A DNA stretch of 64,000 bases from the NCBI RefSeq assembly GCF_015767435.1, contig NZ_JADWOV010000301.1, positions 1-64,000 on the forward strand, given 5' to 3'. This document shows, piece by piece, positions 16,296-23,955 of this stretch. Below the pieces are notes generated by a model. It did no database searches, was not told where the DNA came from, and worked only from the letters and a program-made list of their open reading frames with translations. Origin of the DNA: Polaribacter sp. BAL334 (GTDB lineage Bacteria > Bacteroidota > Bacteroidia > Flavobacteriales > Flavobacteriaceae). Numbering within the stretch: position 1 is the first letter of the stretch; every line of letters starts with the position of its first letter. Position numbers and translations under genes: made by a program.

Positions 16296-16601
16296 ATGAA
16301 ATTAGTAATCGTAACTGCAGTGGAAGAGTTTCATGATGAAATTTTGAAACTTTTTAAAAAAGCCAATATTGAAAATTTTAGCGAATCAGAAATTGATGGA
16401 TATAAAAGTTCAAATGGGTATGTTGTTTCCCCAAATTGGTTTGGAGGCAAAAGAGGAGGCAATGAATCAACCATGTTTTTTTCTTTTACAGATGAAGATC
16501 AAATTGATGCACTTTTTGAATTGATCATCGAATTCAATAAAAATTTAGAAACCAACAATCCCATAAAAGCGATTGTGTTACCGATAGAAAAATCAATTTA
16601 A
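16296..16601 (+). CDS. PII-like small protein of the RND operon
   Basis: A 101-aa protein starting MKLVIVTAVEEFHDEILKLFKKANIENFSESEIDGYK, with the ferredoxin-like beta-alpha-beta pattern and conserved E-S-E-I-D-G-Y of PII-like/CutA-like proteins, and a second half FSFTDEDQIDALFELIIEFN. It starts 8 nt after the RND permease and is certainly cotranscribed. Proteins of this type sit next to RND pumps in many Bacteroidota and may sense a ligand and act on the permease. The fold and its regulatory role are inferred from pattern; no T-loop of classical GlnB is visible. Confidence 0.65.
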   Translation: MKLVIVTAVEEFHDEILKLFKKANIENFSESEIDGYKSSNGYVVSPNWFGGKRGGNESTMFFSFTDEDQIDALFELIIEFNKNLETNNPIKAIVLPIEKSI

Positions 16602-16618
16602 ATTATAAATAGAAAAAT

Positions 16619-16804
16619 ATGTTAAATAAATATTTTAGAGCAATCGTAGGTACATTTATTATTTTAAGTGTCATATTAACCGTTTATGTTCATCAAAATT
16701 GGATGTGGTTTACCGTTTTTATTGGTGCAAATATGTTGCAATCTGCCTTCACAAAATGGTGTTTGTTAGAAATTATTTTGCAAAAATTAGGAGTGAAAAA
16801 ATAA
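16619..16804 (+). CDS. DUF2892-like inner-membrane protein
   Basis: A 61-aa protein with two hydrophobic segments (about 8-23 and 28-46) and the motif FTVFIGANMLQSAFTKWC. This is the usual shape of DUF2892 (YgaP-like transmembrane) proteins, in which two helices are joined by a short turn and a Phe-Thr-x-x-Cys end is frequent. In other genomes the domain occurs with rhodaneses and sulfur-handling genes. It is the last gene of the TolC-adaptor-RND-PII-like operon, 17 nt after the previous stop. Function unknown; the conserved Cys is worth noting beside an SQR-containing region. Confidence 0.7.
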   Translation: MLNKYFRAIVGTFIILSVILTVYVHQNWMWFTVFIGANMLQSAFTKWCLLEIILQKLGVKK

Positions 16805-16849
16805 GAATTTTCCAATCATCCAGTAGTTTCTCATGAATGCCTAAAAACC

Positions 16850-16892
16850 TGATTTTTATCATAAAATAGAAAGATTCTTCTATTTATTTTTG
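16850..16892 (+). promoter_or_regulatory. FNR-like operator and -7 box for the 45-aa peptide gene
   Basis: TGAT-TTTT-ATCA at 16850-16861 matches 8 of 10 positions of the classical FNR site TTGAT-N4-ATCAA. The perfect -7 box TATTTTTG lies at 16885-16892, again 29.5 bp from the palindrome centre. The half-site differs from the GTAAC type upstream, so it may bind a different CRP/FNR paralogue. Confidence 0.6.
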
Positions 16893-16907
16893 ATAAAAAT
16901 TTGAAAG

Positions 16908-17045
16908 ATGACAACACAAGTATCTAATATTTCATTGGTTTCGTGGACAAATGGAACTATTATGATTGGAATTTTTGTTCTAGTAGTAATAGGTTTAGTG
17001 GCTGCAGTTTTTTTATTGATGAACAGTGATAAACCAAAAAAATGA
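16908..17045 (+). CDS. 45-aa single-pass membrane peptide
   Basis: The ORF begins MTTQVSNISLVSWTNGTIM, followed by one strong TM helix (about residues 17-38: IMIGIFVLVVIGLVAAVFLL) and a short charged tail MNSDKPKK. It has its own FNR-like promoter 16 nt upstream and a perfect terminator 1 nt after its stop codon, so it is a complete monocistronic unit and very likely a real gene. I do not recognise the family. Its size and shape resemble small accessory subunits of respiratory enzymes (CcoQ/CydX-like), but this is only a hypothesis. Confidence 0.65.
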   Translation: MTTQVSNISLVSWTNGTIMIGIFVLVVIGLVAAVFLLMNSDKPKK

Positions 17046-17086
17046 AAAAAAAGTATGAATGAGATATTTCATACTTTTTTTATTTT
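17046..17086 (+). terminator. Intrinsic terminator of the 45-aa gene
   Basis: Stem AAAAAAGTATGAA (to 17059) paired with TTCATACTTTTTT (17068-17080), 8-base loop and T-rich tail. It starts directly after the stop codon at 17045. Confidence 0.85.
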
Positions 17087-17106
17087 TATTTATTCTAAAT
17101 AAATAG

Positions 17107-17114
17107 TACTTTTG
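17107..17114 (+). promoter_or_regulatory. -7 box for the 58-aa Cys-rich gene
   Basis: A perfect TACTTTTG match to TAnnTTTG, 18 nt before the ATG at 17133. No CRP/FNR-type palindrome is seen at the 29.5-bp position. Confidence 0.5.
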
Positions 17115-17132
17115 TGGTATATTTAGAAGAAT

Positions 17133-17309
17133 ATGATTGTTTTTTATACAGATCACAAGCCAACAATTCAGCTTTCAGAGAGTTCAACTTGCCAAATAAG
17201 TTGTGCTATGAACTGTTTAAAACCCAAAAATACTTGCTGTCAGAAATTCAAAAAAAAAGGGATTAACTGTAAAAGATGTCCTCATATTTTGGTGAAACAA
17301 GCGTCTTGA
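17133..17309 (+). CDS. 58-aa cysteine-rich protein
   Basis: The ORF starts MIVFYTDHKPTIQLSESSTC and contains seven cysteines in the last 40 residues, including TCQISCAMNCLK (C-x3-C-x3-C), NTCCQK, and INCKRCPH (C-x2-C). No signal peptide is present, so it should be cytoplasmic. The cysteine spacing suggests metal or Fe-S binding, but I recognise no named domain. A perfect -7 box lies 18 nt upstream and the ORF ends 3 nt before the convergent aguA stop. It is convincing as a gene, of unknown function. Confidence 0.6.
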   Translation: MIVFYTDHKPTIQLSESSTCQISCAMNCLKPKNTCCQKFKKKGINCKRCPHILVKQAS

Positions 17310-17312
17310 AAT

Positions 17313-18344
17313 TTATTTAGGAATTTGCTGACTCAAACAATGCAAGGTCCCAAATCCCCAAATCAAATCAATTGCACTTATCCCAATAACTTCTCTATCA
17401 GGAAAACAATTTGAAATGATGTTGAGTGCAATTCTATCATTCGAATCATTAAAGGTGGGAACCAAAACAATTTTATTGATAATCAGAAAATTAGCATAAC
17501 TCGCAGGAATTACCAAACCATCAAAAGTTACTGTTTTTGGCATGGGTAACCTAACAATTGTTGGTTTTTTTCCATCCTCTAAAACAGCATTTTCCAATCG
17601 TAGTAAATTGTCTTGCAACGCTTTGTAATTTGGATTTTTTGAATCCGTTTCAACCACAGTAATAATCGTATGTTCATTCACAAATCTGCATAAATCATCA
17701 ATATGACCATGCGTATCATCACCCACAATGCCATCACCCAACCAAATCACATTGGTTATTCCTAAATATTCTTTGAAAATAGCCTCATAATCTTCTTTGG
17801 TGAAATTCTCATTTCGAACTTGAATGGAAGGATGTAACAAGCATTCTTCCGAAGTTAGTAACGTTCCTTTTCCATTCACGTCAATGGCACCACCTTCAAG
17901 CACAATTGGTTTTCCTTTGTGGGTTGCTTGGATTAAAGGAATATTCAAGTGAGAGGCTACTTTTGAAGGTACAAATTTGTCTAACTGATAATTTTTATAT
18001 TTTGCCCAACCATTAAAATTAAAATTGATAGCTTCTCTTTTTGTTCCATTTTGAACGATAATGGGGCCAGAATCGCGCATCCAACTTCTATTCGTTTTAT
18101 GAATGATAAAAGAAATTTTGTCCAATGAAACATGTGCCATCACCAACATTTCTGATACTTTTTCTTGCAATTTTTTATTGGCAACTACCAAAAATACTTT
18201 TTCAACTTCCGAAATCTTTTTGATAAATTCGATAAAAGCCCATTGAATGGCACCATATTTACCTGGCCAATCATTGCCATTATGAGGAAAACAAAGCAAT
18301 ATGCCTTCTTGATTTTCCCATTCTGCTGGAAATCTTCTCATCAA
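17313..18344 (-). CDS. aguA: Agmatine deiminase
   Basis: A 343-aa peptidyl-arginine-deiminase-family enzyme that hydrolyses agmatine to N-carbamoylputrescine and ammonia in the cytoplasm. Typical features: MRRFPAEWENQEGILLCFP at the N-terminus, RSWMRDSGPIIV (about 87-98), LEGGAIDVNGKGTLLTSEECLL, GDDTHGHIDDLCRFV with the catalytic His (about 214) and the C-terminal catalytic Cys in GTLHCLSQQIPK. The length is normal for bacterial AguA. Its start overlaps the aguB stop by 4 nt, so the two are translationally coupled in the order aguB-aguA. Confidence 0.95.
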   Translation of the reverse strand: MMRRFPAEWENQEGILLCFPHNGNDWPGKYGAIQWAFIEFIKKISEVEKVFLVVANKKLQEKVSEMLVMAHVSLDKISFIIHKTNRSWMRDSGPIIVQNGTKREAINFNFNGWAKYKNYQLDKFVPSKVASHLNIPLIQATHKGKPIVLEGGAIDVNGKGTLLTSEECLLHPSIQVRNENFTKEDYEAIFKEYLGITNVIWLGDGIVGDDTHGHIDDLCRFVNEHTIITVVETDSKNPNYKALQDNLLRLENAVLEDGKKPTIVRLPMPKTVTFDGLVIPASYANFLIINKIVLVPTFNDSNDRIALNIISNCFPDREVIGISAIDLIWGFGTLHCLSQQIPK

Positions 18345-19228
18345 TCTATGGCTCTTTTTGTGATGTCACCAAAAGCATCTATTCTTCTATCTCTAAAGAA
18401 AGGCCAATTTTGACGTACATTTTCTTGTAAATCCAAATCCACTTCAGCTATCAAAATTTCTTCTTTGTCATGAGATGCTTGTGCTAGAATTTCTCCTTGA
18501 GGACCTGCAATAAATGAGGCTCCCCAAAATTCCAAACCATCTGTATCAGGTAAATATTTTTCTAAACCAATTCGGTTTGCAGCAGCTACATACACACCAT
18601 TTGCCACAGCATGACCTTTCATCACATTCATCCAAGCACCATATTGATTTTCACCATATTGCGCTTTTTCTTTAGGATGCCAACCAATAGCAGTTGGATA
18701 AAACAACACTTCTGCACCTTTCAAAGCAGTGATTCTTGCAGCTTCAGGATACCATTGATCCCAACAAATCAAAACTCCAATATTTCCTTTGTTGGTTTTG
18801 TTTGATTTGAAGCCCAAATCACCAGGAGTGAAATAAAATTTTTCGTAAAAATGAGGATCATCTGGAATGTGCATTTTTCGATACAAACCAGCTTCAGTGC
18901 CATCAGTATCTAAAATATAAGCACTATTGTGGTAGATTCCTGCCATTCTTTTTTCAAAAAAAGGTACAATAATTACAACACCCAATTCTTTTGCCAATTC
19001 ACTAAATGCCTGAAATGAAATGCTATACAAAGGTTCAGCATAAGCAAAATTATCAGTATTTTCACTTTGGCAAAAATAGTGACTGCTGTACAATTCTGGT
19101 AACGAAATCACTTCTGCGCCTTTTGCTGCTGCGTCTTTTACCCATTGCAAACATTTTTTGAGATTGTTCTCAGGCGTATTGTTGAGGTTCAGTTGAATAA
19201 CCGCTATTTTATAGGTGTTTTTCTTCAT
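18341..19228 (-). CDS. aguB: N-carbamoylputrescine amidase
   Basis: A 295-aa nitrilase-superfamily amidohydrolase converting N-carbamoylputrescine to putrescine, CO2 and ammonia. The catalytic Glu-Lys-Cys triad is visible as SLPELYSS (Glu near 45), YRKMHIPDD (Lys near 119) and GVLICWDQWYPEAAR (Cys near 157). With aguA it completes the agmatine route to putrescine. First gene of the pair, with a TATTTTTG -7 box 19 nt upstream on the minus strand. No arginine decarboxylase is in the window, so agmatine must come from elsewhere. Confidence 0.95.
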   Translation of the reverse strand: MKKNTYKIAVIQLNLNNTPENNLKKCLQWVKDAAAKGAEVISLPELYSSHYFCQSENTDNFAYAEPLYSISFQAFSELAKELGVVIIVPFFEKRMAGIYHNSAYILDTDGTEAGLYRKMHIPDDPHFYEKFYFTPGDLGFKSNKTNKGNIGVLICWDQWYPEAARITALKGAEVLFYPTAIGWHPKEKAQYGENQYGAWMNVMKGHAVANGVYVAAANRIGLEKYLPDTDGLEFWGASFIAGPQGEILAQASHDKEEILIAEVDLDLQENVRQNWPFFRDRRIDAFGDITKRAID

Positions 19229-19246
19229 GTGTTGTAATTAGAGCTA

Positions 19247-19254
19247 CAAAAATA
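19247..19254 (-). promoter_or_regulatory. -7 box for aguBA
   Basis: A perfect TATTTTTG (TAnnTTTG) on the minus strand, ending 19 nt upstream of the aguB ATG. Confidence 0.5.
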
Positions 19255-19317
19255 AGGATTTCTATGAAATGCGCTTGAGGTTTAAAATTTTAAATTCAAT
19301 TTGTGTTTTTGAGATAG

Positions 19318-19353
19318 AAAAAAAGAAGCTAGACATTCTTATCTAGCTTCTTT
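19318..19353 (-). terminator. Intrinsic terminator of the DASS transporter gene
   Basis: Stem AAAGAAGCTAGA (19322-19333) paired with TCTAGCTTCTTT (19342-19353), 8-base loop. On the minus strand the second arm runs into a T-rich tract, and it lies 25 nt after the transporter stop codon. Confidence 0.8.
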
Positions 19354-19377
19354 CTATGAGTTTGAAAAATGAATTCT

Positions 19378-20799
19378 TTAAAAACCAAATAGGAAAAAAC
19401 TTAAAATAGTAAAACCAATTAAAATGATAGGCCCCAAAAGACCAATGAAAATTCCTCCAGGAATAAACTCTTTTTGGCCTACAATTCCCAAACTAAAAGC
19501 TACTGCATTAGGTGGTGTTGAAACTGGAAGTAATAATGCACAAGAGGCTGTCAATCCAATAATTACAGGTAAAAAAGCTACGTTTGCACCAGGAATTAAA
19601 CTTACCAACGAAATTCCAACTGGAACCAAAATTGTGGTTGCAGCAGTATTGCTCATAAAGTTGGATAATAGTACAGAAACATATCCAAAAAGCACAATTA
19701 AAATGTAATAGTTCAATTCAAAATTTTGAATACTTTGTACAAAATACTCTGCAATTCCTTGTTCTTTAATCGCCAAACCAAGAGATAAACCTCCTGCAAC
19801 CAACATCAAAGTATCCCAAGGTAATTTTCTAACATCTTCAGAATCAACAATTCCAAGCATTGTTAGCAATACAATTGGCAAACCAGAAACGACTGCTACA
19901 GGAATTCCTGTCCATTGAGAAGTCAGCCACAATGTTAACGTTGCAATTAAAACTAATAAAACAATATTCTTTTTGATTTTGTCTTCACTAGTAGGTTTTT
20001 CGGTTTCAGCATTCAGAAAATCTAACGAAATATGTTGGGTTTTTAATTGATAACGACGTTCTAATAATTTAAAAAATAAGAAGACCAATAAAAATGCGGC
20101 AGGAACTCCAATAATCATCCATTCAATAAATGAAATTTGAACTCCAATACCTTCAAGAGCACCTACTGCAATTGCGTTTGGAGCAGAACCAATAATAGTT
20201 CCCATTCCGCCTAAAGAAGCAGCTGCAGGAACTCCAATAACTAAAGCACGTGATAAAGAGGATTCTTTTCCTAATGTAAAAATAAGTGGCGCAATGGAAG
20301 CTAAAATCATAGAGGTTGTTGCAGTATTACTCATTAACATCGATAAAATTGCTGTTACCATCATGATTCCTAACAAAATATTTTTGGAATCGTTGCCTAA
20401 TTTTGGGAGAATGTATTTTAATAAAGATTCATCCAATTTTGTTTTTTTCATACTTTCTGCGAGAAAAAATCCACCCAAAAAAAGCCAAATTACGCCATCA
20501 GACCAAGTTTGCACGTACTGAGTTACATCAATTTCTGGATTTCGTCCCATCGAAAAAACTAAAAATCCAATGATTAAAATTCCGACTGCGAATGGTGGAA
20601 TTGCTTCTGTAATCCACAAGCCTATGGAAACAAAAAGTAAAAACATGGTATAATCTTGAGTGGCTGTAAATGCGTCATCACGCAATACATATACCAAGAA
20701 AAATGAGATTAGAAGTGTGGCTAAAAAGAAAATAATTTTAGTTTGTCTTTCTATTTTTTTTGTAAATTTTGAAAGAGAATAGGTTCTAGAATCTGACAT
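19378..20799 (-). CDS. DASS (SLC13) family sodium/anion symporter
   Basis: A 473-aa inner-membrane transporter of the divalent anion:Na+ symporter family, which carries dicarboxylates, citrate or sulfate. Two SNT signature motifs are visible in the two inverted halves: LMSNTATTSMILASIAPL (about 155-172) and NFMSNTAATTILVPVGISL (about 380-398). About 11-12 hydrophobic segments, as in VcINDY. The substrate cannot be set from sequence; dicarboxylate and sulfate are both possible. The preceding gene on the strand, 29 nt away, encodes a DUF2490 outer-membrane protein, and the pair is probably one operon. Confidence 0.9.
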   Translation of the reverse strand: MSDSRTYSLSKFTKKIERQTKIIFFLATLLISFFLVYVLRDDAFTATQDYTMFLLFVSIGLWITEAIPPFAVGILIIGFLVFSMGRNPEIDVTQYVQTWSDGVIWLFLGGFFLAESMKKTKLDESLLKYILPKLGNDSKNILLGIMMVTAILSMLMSNTATTSMILASIAPLIFTLGKESSLSRALVIGVPAAASLGGMGTIIGSAPNAIAVGALEGIGVQISFIEWMIIGVPAAFLLVFLFFKLLERRYQLKTQHISLDFLNAETEKPTSEDKIKKNIVLLVLIATLTLWLTSQWTGIPVAVVSGLPIVLLTMLGIVDSEDVRKLPWDTLMLVAGGLSLGLAIKEQGIAEYFVQSIQNFELNYYILIVLFGYVSVLLSNFMSNTAATTILVPVGISLVSLIPGANVAFLPVIIGLTASCALLLPVSTPPNAVAFSLGIVGQKEFIPGGIFIGLLGPIILIGFTILSFFLFGF

Positions 20800-20828
20800 G
20801 GTTACTTGATTTTAAAGATAGTAGCAAT

Positions 20829-21569
20829 TTATTTTTTTGATTTGCTTAGGTCGAAATTATGAAAAACCATTAACATAGCAGTATTTGCCATGATTTTATT
20901 TCCACTGACAGGAGGATTTTTAATCATATTGATATAACCTATTTGTATTTTCATATTATCGAATTTATACCCAATTCCTAAAGTAAATCGGTTTTGATTG
21001 AGGCGAAAACCATTGGTGATGTTTTTTCCACTATCAAATAAAATTTCATTGTAACTGTAGGCATACCACTCTGTATTTTTTTCACTGTTTTTTGAAATTG
21101 GATAAGAAGCCATCAAAAAATAACGCCAGCGCCAGTTAAATTCAAATTCGTCTAGTAAAACATTGTTTTCAATGCGTTGTTTAAAACGTGCATCATACCG
21201 AAAACGATTGGTAATTGTAAATTTATGCAGCTTGAAACTCGCTGTTGTTTGTCCCCAAGGACGGAATTCGTTTTTTGTTGGAGTTGCTTCATTTCGACTG
21301 TATAACCACAAACGCGCAAAACCTAAAGTTGTAGAGCCTTTTACTTTTTCACTGAAATTAAAACGATAAGTGGCGCCTGTTCTCAAAATCAAAAAACTTT
21401 CAGGAACATAGTGAGCATCATTCCAAAGAGACATTTTGTCGCTAATTTTTGTGTCAGTAATGTATCCAACCCAAACTTGATTTTCATAGATAAAATCCTC
21501 TTGGGAAAATGATTGAAAACTTTGAAAAAGTATCAAAAGGAAACACCCGATTTTTGTAATTCGTTTCAT
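20829..21569 (-). CDS. DUF2490 outer-membrane protein
   Basis: A 246-aa protein with signal peptide (FLLILFQSFQSFSQ) and a series of amphipathic strands rich in Trp, Tyr and Arg (WVGYITDTKISDKMSLWNDAHYVP; FTITNRFRYDARFKQRIE; FNWRWRYFLMASYPIS) ending IQIGYINM and a short tail. This is the DUF2490 pattern, a beta-barrel family common in Bacteroidota. It probably sits in the outer membrane and may act as a channel for the substrate of the DASS transporter encoded after it. No enzyme motif seen. Confidence 0.8.
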   Translation of the reverse strand: MKRITKIGCFLLILFQSFQSFSQEDFIYENQVWVGYITDTKISDKMSLWNDAHYVPESFLILRTGATYRFNFSEKVKGSTTLGFARLWLYSRNEATPTKNEFRPWGQTTASFKLHKFTITNRFRYDARFKQRIENNVLLDEFEFNWRWRYFLMASYPISKNSEKNTEWYAYSYNEILFDSGKNITNGFRLNQNRFTLGIGYKFDNMKIQIGYINMIKNPPVSGNKIMANTAMLMVFHNFDLSKSKK

Positions 21570-21592
21570 TTTGTTTGATTAGAATTCGAATA

Positions 21593-21638
21593 CAAAAATA
21601 ATCAGTAATGTGTAATAGAATTTGTGATAAATGTCATA
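21593..21638 (-). promoter_or_regulatory. Candidate promoter with CRP-like site upstream of DUF2490 gene
   Basis: The minus-strand -7 box TATTTTTG lies at 21600-21593. TGTGATAAATGTCATA at 21623-21638 matches nine of ten positions of TGTGA-N6-TCACA, centred 30.5 bp from the box. This is one base off the geometry of the other sites and a weaker palindrome, so it is tentative. Confidence 0.3.
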
Positions 21639-21728
21639 AAAACCCTTAAAAATAAGGAAATCTACGCAAACGTTATCGTTTTGAAAGTTGATTTTTTTTT
21701 CTAATTAATTATTGAAATTTGTATTCTT

Positions 21729-22757
21729 TTAATTAAAATATTTTTTACGCAACCAAAATGAAACACGCACCAAAAGAATGAGCGCAGGAACTTCAACCAA
21801 AGGTCCAATAACTCCTGCAAAAGCTTGTCCTGAATTGAGTCCGAAAACCGCAATTGCAACTGCAATCGCCAATTCAAAATTGTTTCCAGCTGCTGTAAAT
21901 GCTACTGCAGCAGTTTTATCGTACGAACTTCCCATCGCTTTTGTAACGAAAAATCCAATGAAAAACATCAAGGCAAAATAAATTAATAACGGAATGGCAA
22001 TCATCACAACATCCATAGGAATTTCAACAATTAATTCGCCTTTCAAAGAAAACATTACTATAATTGTGAATAAAAGTGCCATCAAAGTGATGGGTGAAAT
22101 TGTTGGAATAAACTTTTTTGAATACCAATCTTCTCCTTTGGCTTTTACTAAAAAAAATCGACTCAAAATTCCCATTAAAAAAGGAATTCCTAAATAAATT
22201 GCCACACTTTCTGCAATTGTTGCAATTGAAATATCTACAATTGAACCTTCAAAACCAAAATAAGGTGGCAAAATTGTGATGAAAATCCAAGCATAAAAAC
22301 TGTACGCAAACACTTGAAAAATACTGTTTAAAGCCACTAAACCAGCTCCATATTCAGAACTTCCTTCTGCCAAATCATTCCAAACCAGCACCATTGCAAT
22401 GCATCTTGCCAAGCCAATTAAAATCAAGCCAACCATGTATTCTGGATAGTCTCGTAAAAAAGTAATCGCTAAGAAAAACATCAAAACTGGACCAACAATC
22501 CAATTGAGAATCAGTGAAATGGACAATATTTTTGTGTTTTTGAAAACTTTTGGCAACAAGGCATAATTTACTTTTGCCAAAGGCGGATACATCATTAAAA
22601 TCAAACCAATTGCAATAGGAATATTTGTAGTTCCACTGCTAAATGAATTGATAAAATCAGGAAAAGTTGGGATAAAATATCCCAAACTTACGCCAATAAT
22701 CATAGCAACAAAAATCCAAATGGTCAAATTTTTATCTAAAAATGAAAGTTTTTTCAT
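21729..22757 (-). CDS. arsB: ACR3-family arsenite efflux transporter
   Basis: A 342-aa, 10-TM inner-membrane protein of the ACR3/bile acid:sodium symporter superfamily that extrudes arsenite. Characteristic stretches: [10 protein letters not shown] (TM2 region), [21 protein letters not shown] with the conserved Cys near residue 118 required in ACR3, and [18 protein letters not shown] with the NNFELA signature. Last gene of an arsR-DUF6428-phosphatase-ACR3 operon, 35 nt after the arsenate reductase gene. It exports the arsenite made by that enzyme. Confidence 0.95.
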   Translation of the reverse strand: MKKLSFLDKNLTIWIFVAMIIGVSLGYFIPTFPDFINSFSSGTTNIPIAIGLILMMYPPLAKVNYALLPKVFKNTKILSISLILNWIVGPVLMFFLAITFLRDYPEYMVGLILIGLARCIAMVLVWNDLAEGSSEYGAGLVALNSIFQVFAYSFYAWIFITILPPYFGFEGSIVDISIATIAESVAIYLGIPFLMGILSRFFLVKAKGEDWYSKKFIPTISPITLMALLFTIIVMFSLKGELIVEIPMDVVMIAIPLLIYFALMFFIGFFVTKAMGSSYDKTAAVAFTAAGNNFELAIAVAIAVFGLNSGQAFAGVIGPLVEVPALILLVRVSFWLRKKYFN

Positions 22758-22792
22758 GTTGGTTTTAGTTTTGAAACCTTGCAGGTTAATTT

Positions 22793-23416
22793 CTATTTTA
22801 TTTTTGAGAAAACATATTTCAATTCTGTAGCAATTTGCAAACTGCGCTCTTGATATTTTTCAGCTTGTTGCGGAGTATTGTCAAAAGCTTTTGGGTCTAA
22901 AAACATAATTGGAATTCTTTTTTCAGCTCCAGGTACAAATGGACAAGCTTCATTGGCAGAATCACAGGTCATGATAGCAACAAAACCTTTTTTTGGGTTG
23001 AAATCATCGTCTAATTTTTTTGAAAATCCGATAATTGGATGTTCATTTTCAGCATATTTGATGGCATATACAGGGTTTTTTCCTTCAGAAAGTGTTTGAA
23101 TTTGAAATCCTGAGTTTTCTAATGTTTTTGCTGCCATTGGAAAAAGTGCAGTTGCTTCTGTTCCTCCAGAATAACAAAAAACCTTTTCAATTCCGAAATA
23201 AGTAGCCATTGTTTGCGCCCAAACTTGCGACAAATGACTTCTTCGTGAATTGTGTGTACAAATAAAATTGATACGAACAGTTTCTTTTAAGTCAACTTTT
23301 GATTGGATATAATCAATTAGATTTTGAAGGATTTCTTTTCTTTCTGAAGAAATTGAAGCTGTGTTTAAAGAGTTGATTACTAATTCAATATCAGTAAAAA
23401 TGGATGATTTTTTCAT
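22793..23416 (-). CDS. Low-molecular-weight phosphatase-type arsenate reductase
   Basis: A 207-aa protein. After about 50 residues of helical N-terminus comes the LMW-PTP P-loop [14 protein letters not shown] (C-x5-R, Cys near 52), then [17 protein letters not shown], the resolving-Cys region [18 protein letters not shown] and the DPKAFDNTP end typical of ArsC-like phosphatases in Bacteroidota. It would reduce arsenate to arsenite with thioredoxin or a related thiol donor. Operon position between DUF6428 and ACR3 supports this. It could retain phosphatase activity, but the arsenic context is strong. Confidence 0.88.
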   Translation of the reverse strand: MKKSSIFTDIELVINSLNTASISSERKEILQNLIDYIQSKVDLKETVRINFICTHNSRRSHLSQVWAQTMATYFGIEKVFCYSGGTEATALFPMAAKTLENSGFQIQTLSEGKNPVYAIKYAENEHPIIGFSKKLDDDFNPKKGFVAIMTCDSANEACPFVPGAEKRIPIMFLDPKAFDNTPQQAEKYQERSLQIATELKYVFSKIK

Positions 23417-23441
23417 TTGATATGTTGGTTTTTTTGATCGT

Positions 23442-23909
23442 TTAACAACAGCCGCTTTTTGGAGAGCAGCAAGATTGAGCGCTCATTTCTGATATACGAA
23501 CTTTTGGTTTTTCAGCAGGAATTCCGCAAGCGTCTTTTGCCAAGCAATCTGTTTGTTTGGTGGTTAATAAAAATTGATTTCCGTCAAAATCCAACCCAAA
23601 TTTTTGAATGGTTGTTCCTTGATATTCCACTTCAATTTCGTTGTTGTCAATTGCCAAGGTTTTTTCAGAAAGTTCAATAATTTTTAATAATTTTTCAGGA
23701 TGCAATCTGTGATCATAGTCGTTTGCATTCCATAATTGAAAGTTTACAACCGTTTCTTTTCTAACAGTGCCACCACAATCAATAAAACGTTTGGTGATTT
23801 CGCCTACTTCAGTAACGTGAAAATGGCTAGGAACCAAAGAATTGTCTGGCAATTGAAAACTGATGGTTTTTACGTCTTTTAAAATGGCTTTTACTTGGGA
23901 TAGTTTCAT
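23442..23909 (-). CDS. DUF6428 family protein of the ars operon
   Basis: A 155-aa soluble protein starting MKLSQVKAILKDVKTISFQLP, with conserved HFHVTEVGEITKRFIDCGG (about 30-48) and VNFQLWNANDYDHRLHPEKL, and a C-terminus MSAQSCCSPKSGCC containing two vicinal Cys pairs. The Cys-rich tail suits binding of trivalent arsenic. The family occurs in arsenic operons of Bacteroidota but has no established role that I know. Lies between arsR and the arsenate reductase, with an operator-like repeat immediately upstream. Confidence 0.75.
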   Translation of the reverse strand: MKLSQVKAILKDVKTISFQLPDNSLVPSHFHVTEVGEITKRFIDCGGTVRKETVVNFQLWNANDYDHRLHPEKLLKIIELSEKTLAIDNNEIEVEYQGTTIQKFGLDFDGNQFLLTTKQTDCLAKDACGIPAEKPKVRISEMSAQSCCSPKSGCC

Positions 23910-23919
23910 ATGTATTTGT

Positions 23920-23945
23920 TTATTGCGATAATGCGATTAATAAAG
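23920..23945 (-). promoter_or_regulatory. Second ars operator-like repeat, inside the operon
   Basis: On the plus strand it reads TTATTGCGATAATGCGATTA then ATAAAG. It matches about 21 of 26 bases of the site upstream of arsR (24300-24325) and starts 11 nt upstream of the DUF6428 ATG. It contains a GCGAT direct repeat and TTTATT/AATAAA ends. It is probably a second ArsR binding site and possibly an internal promoter. Confidence 0.5.
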
Positions 23946-23955
23946 ATAAATTTTT

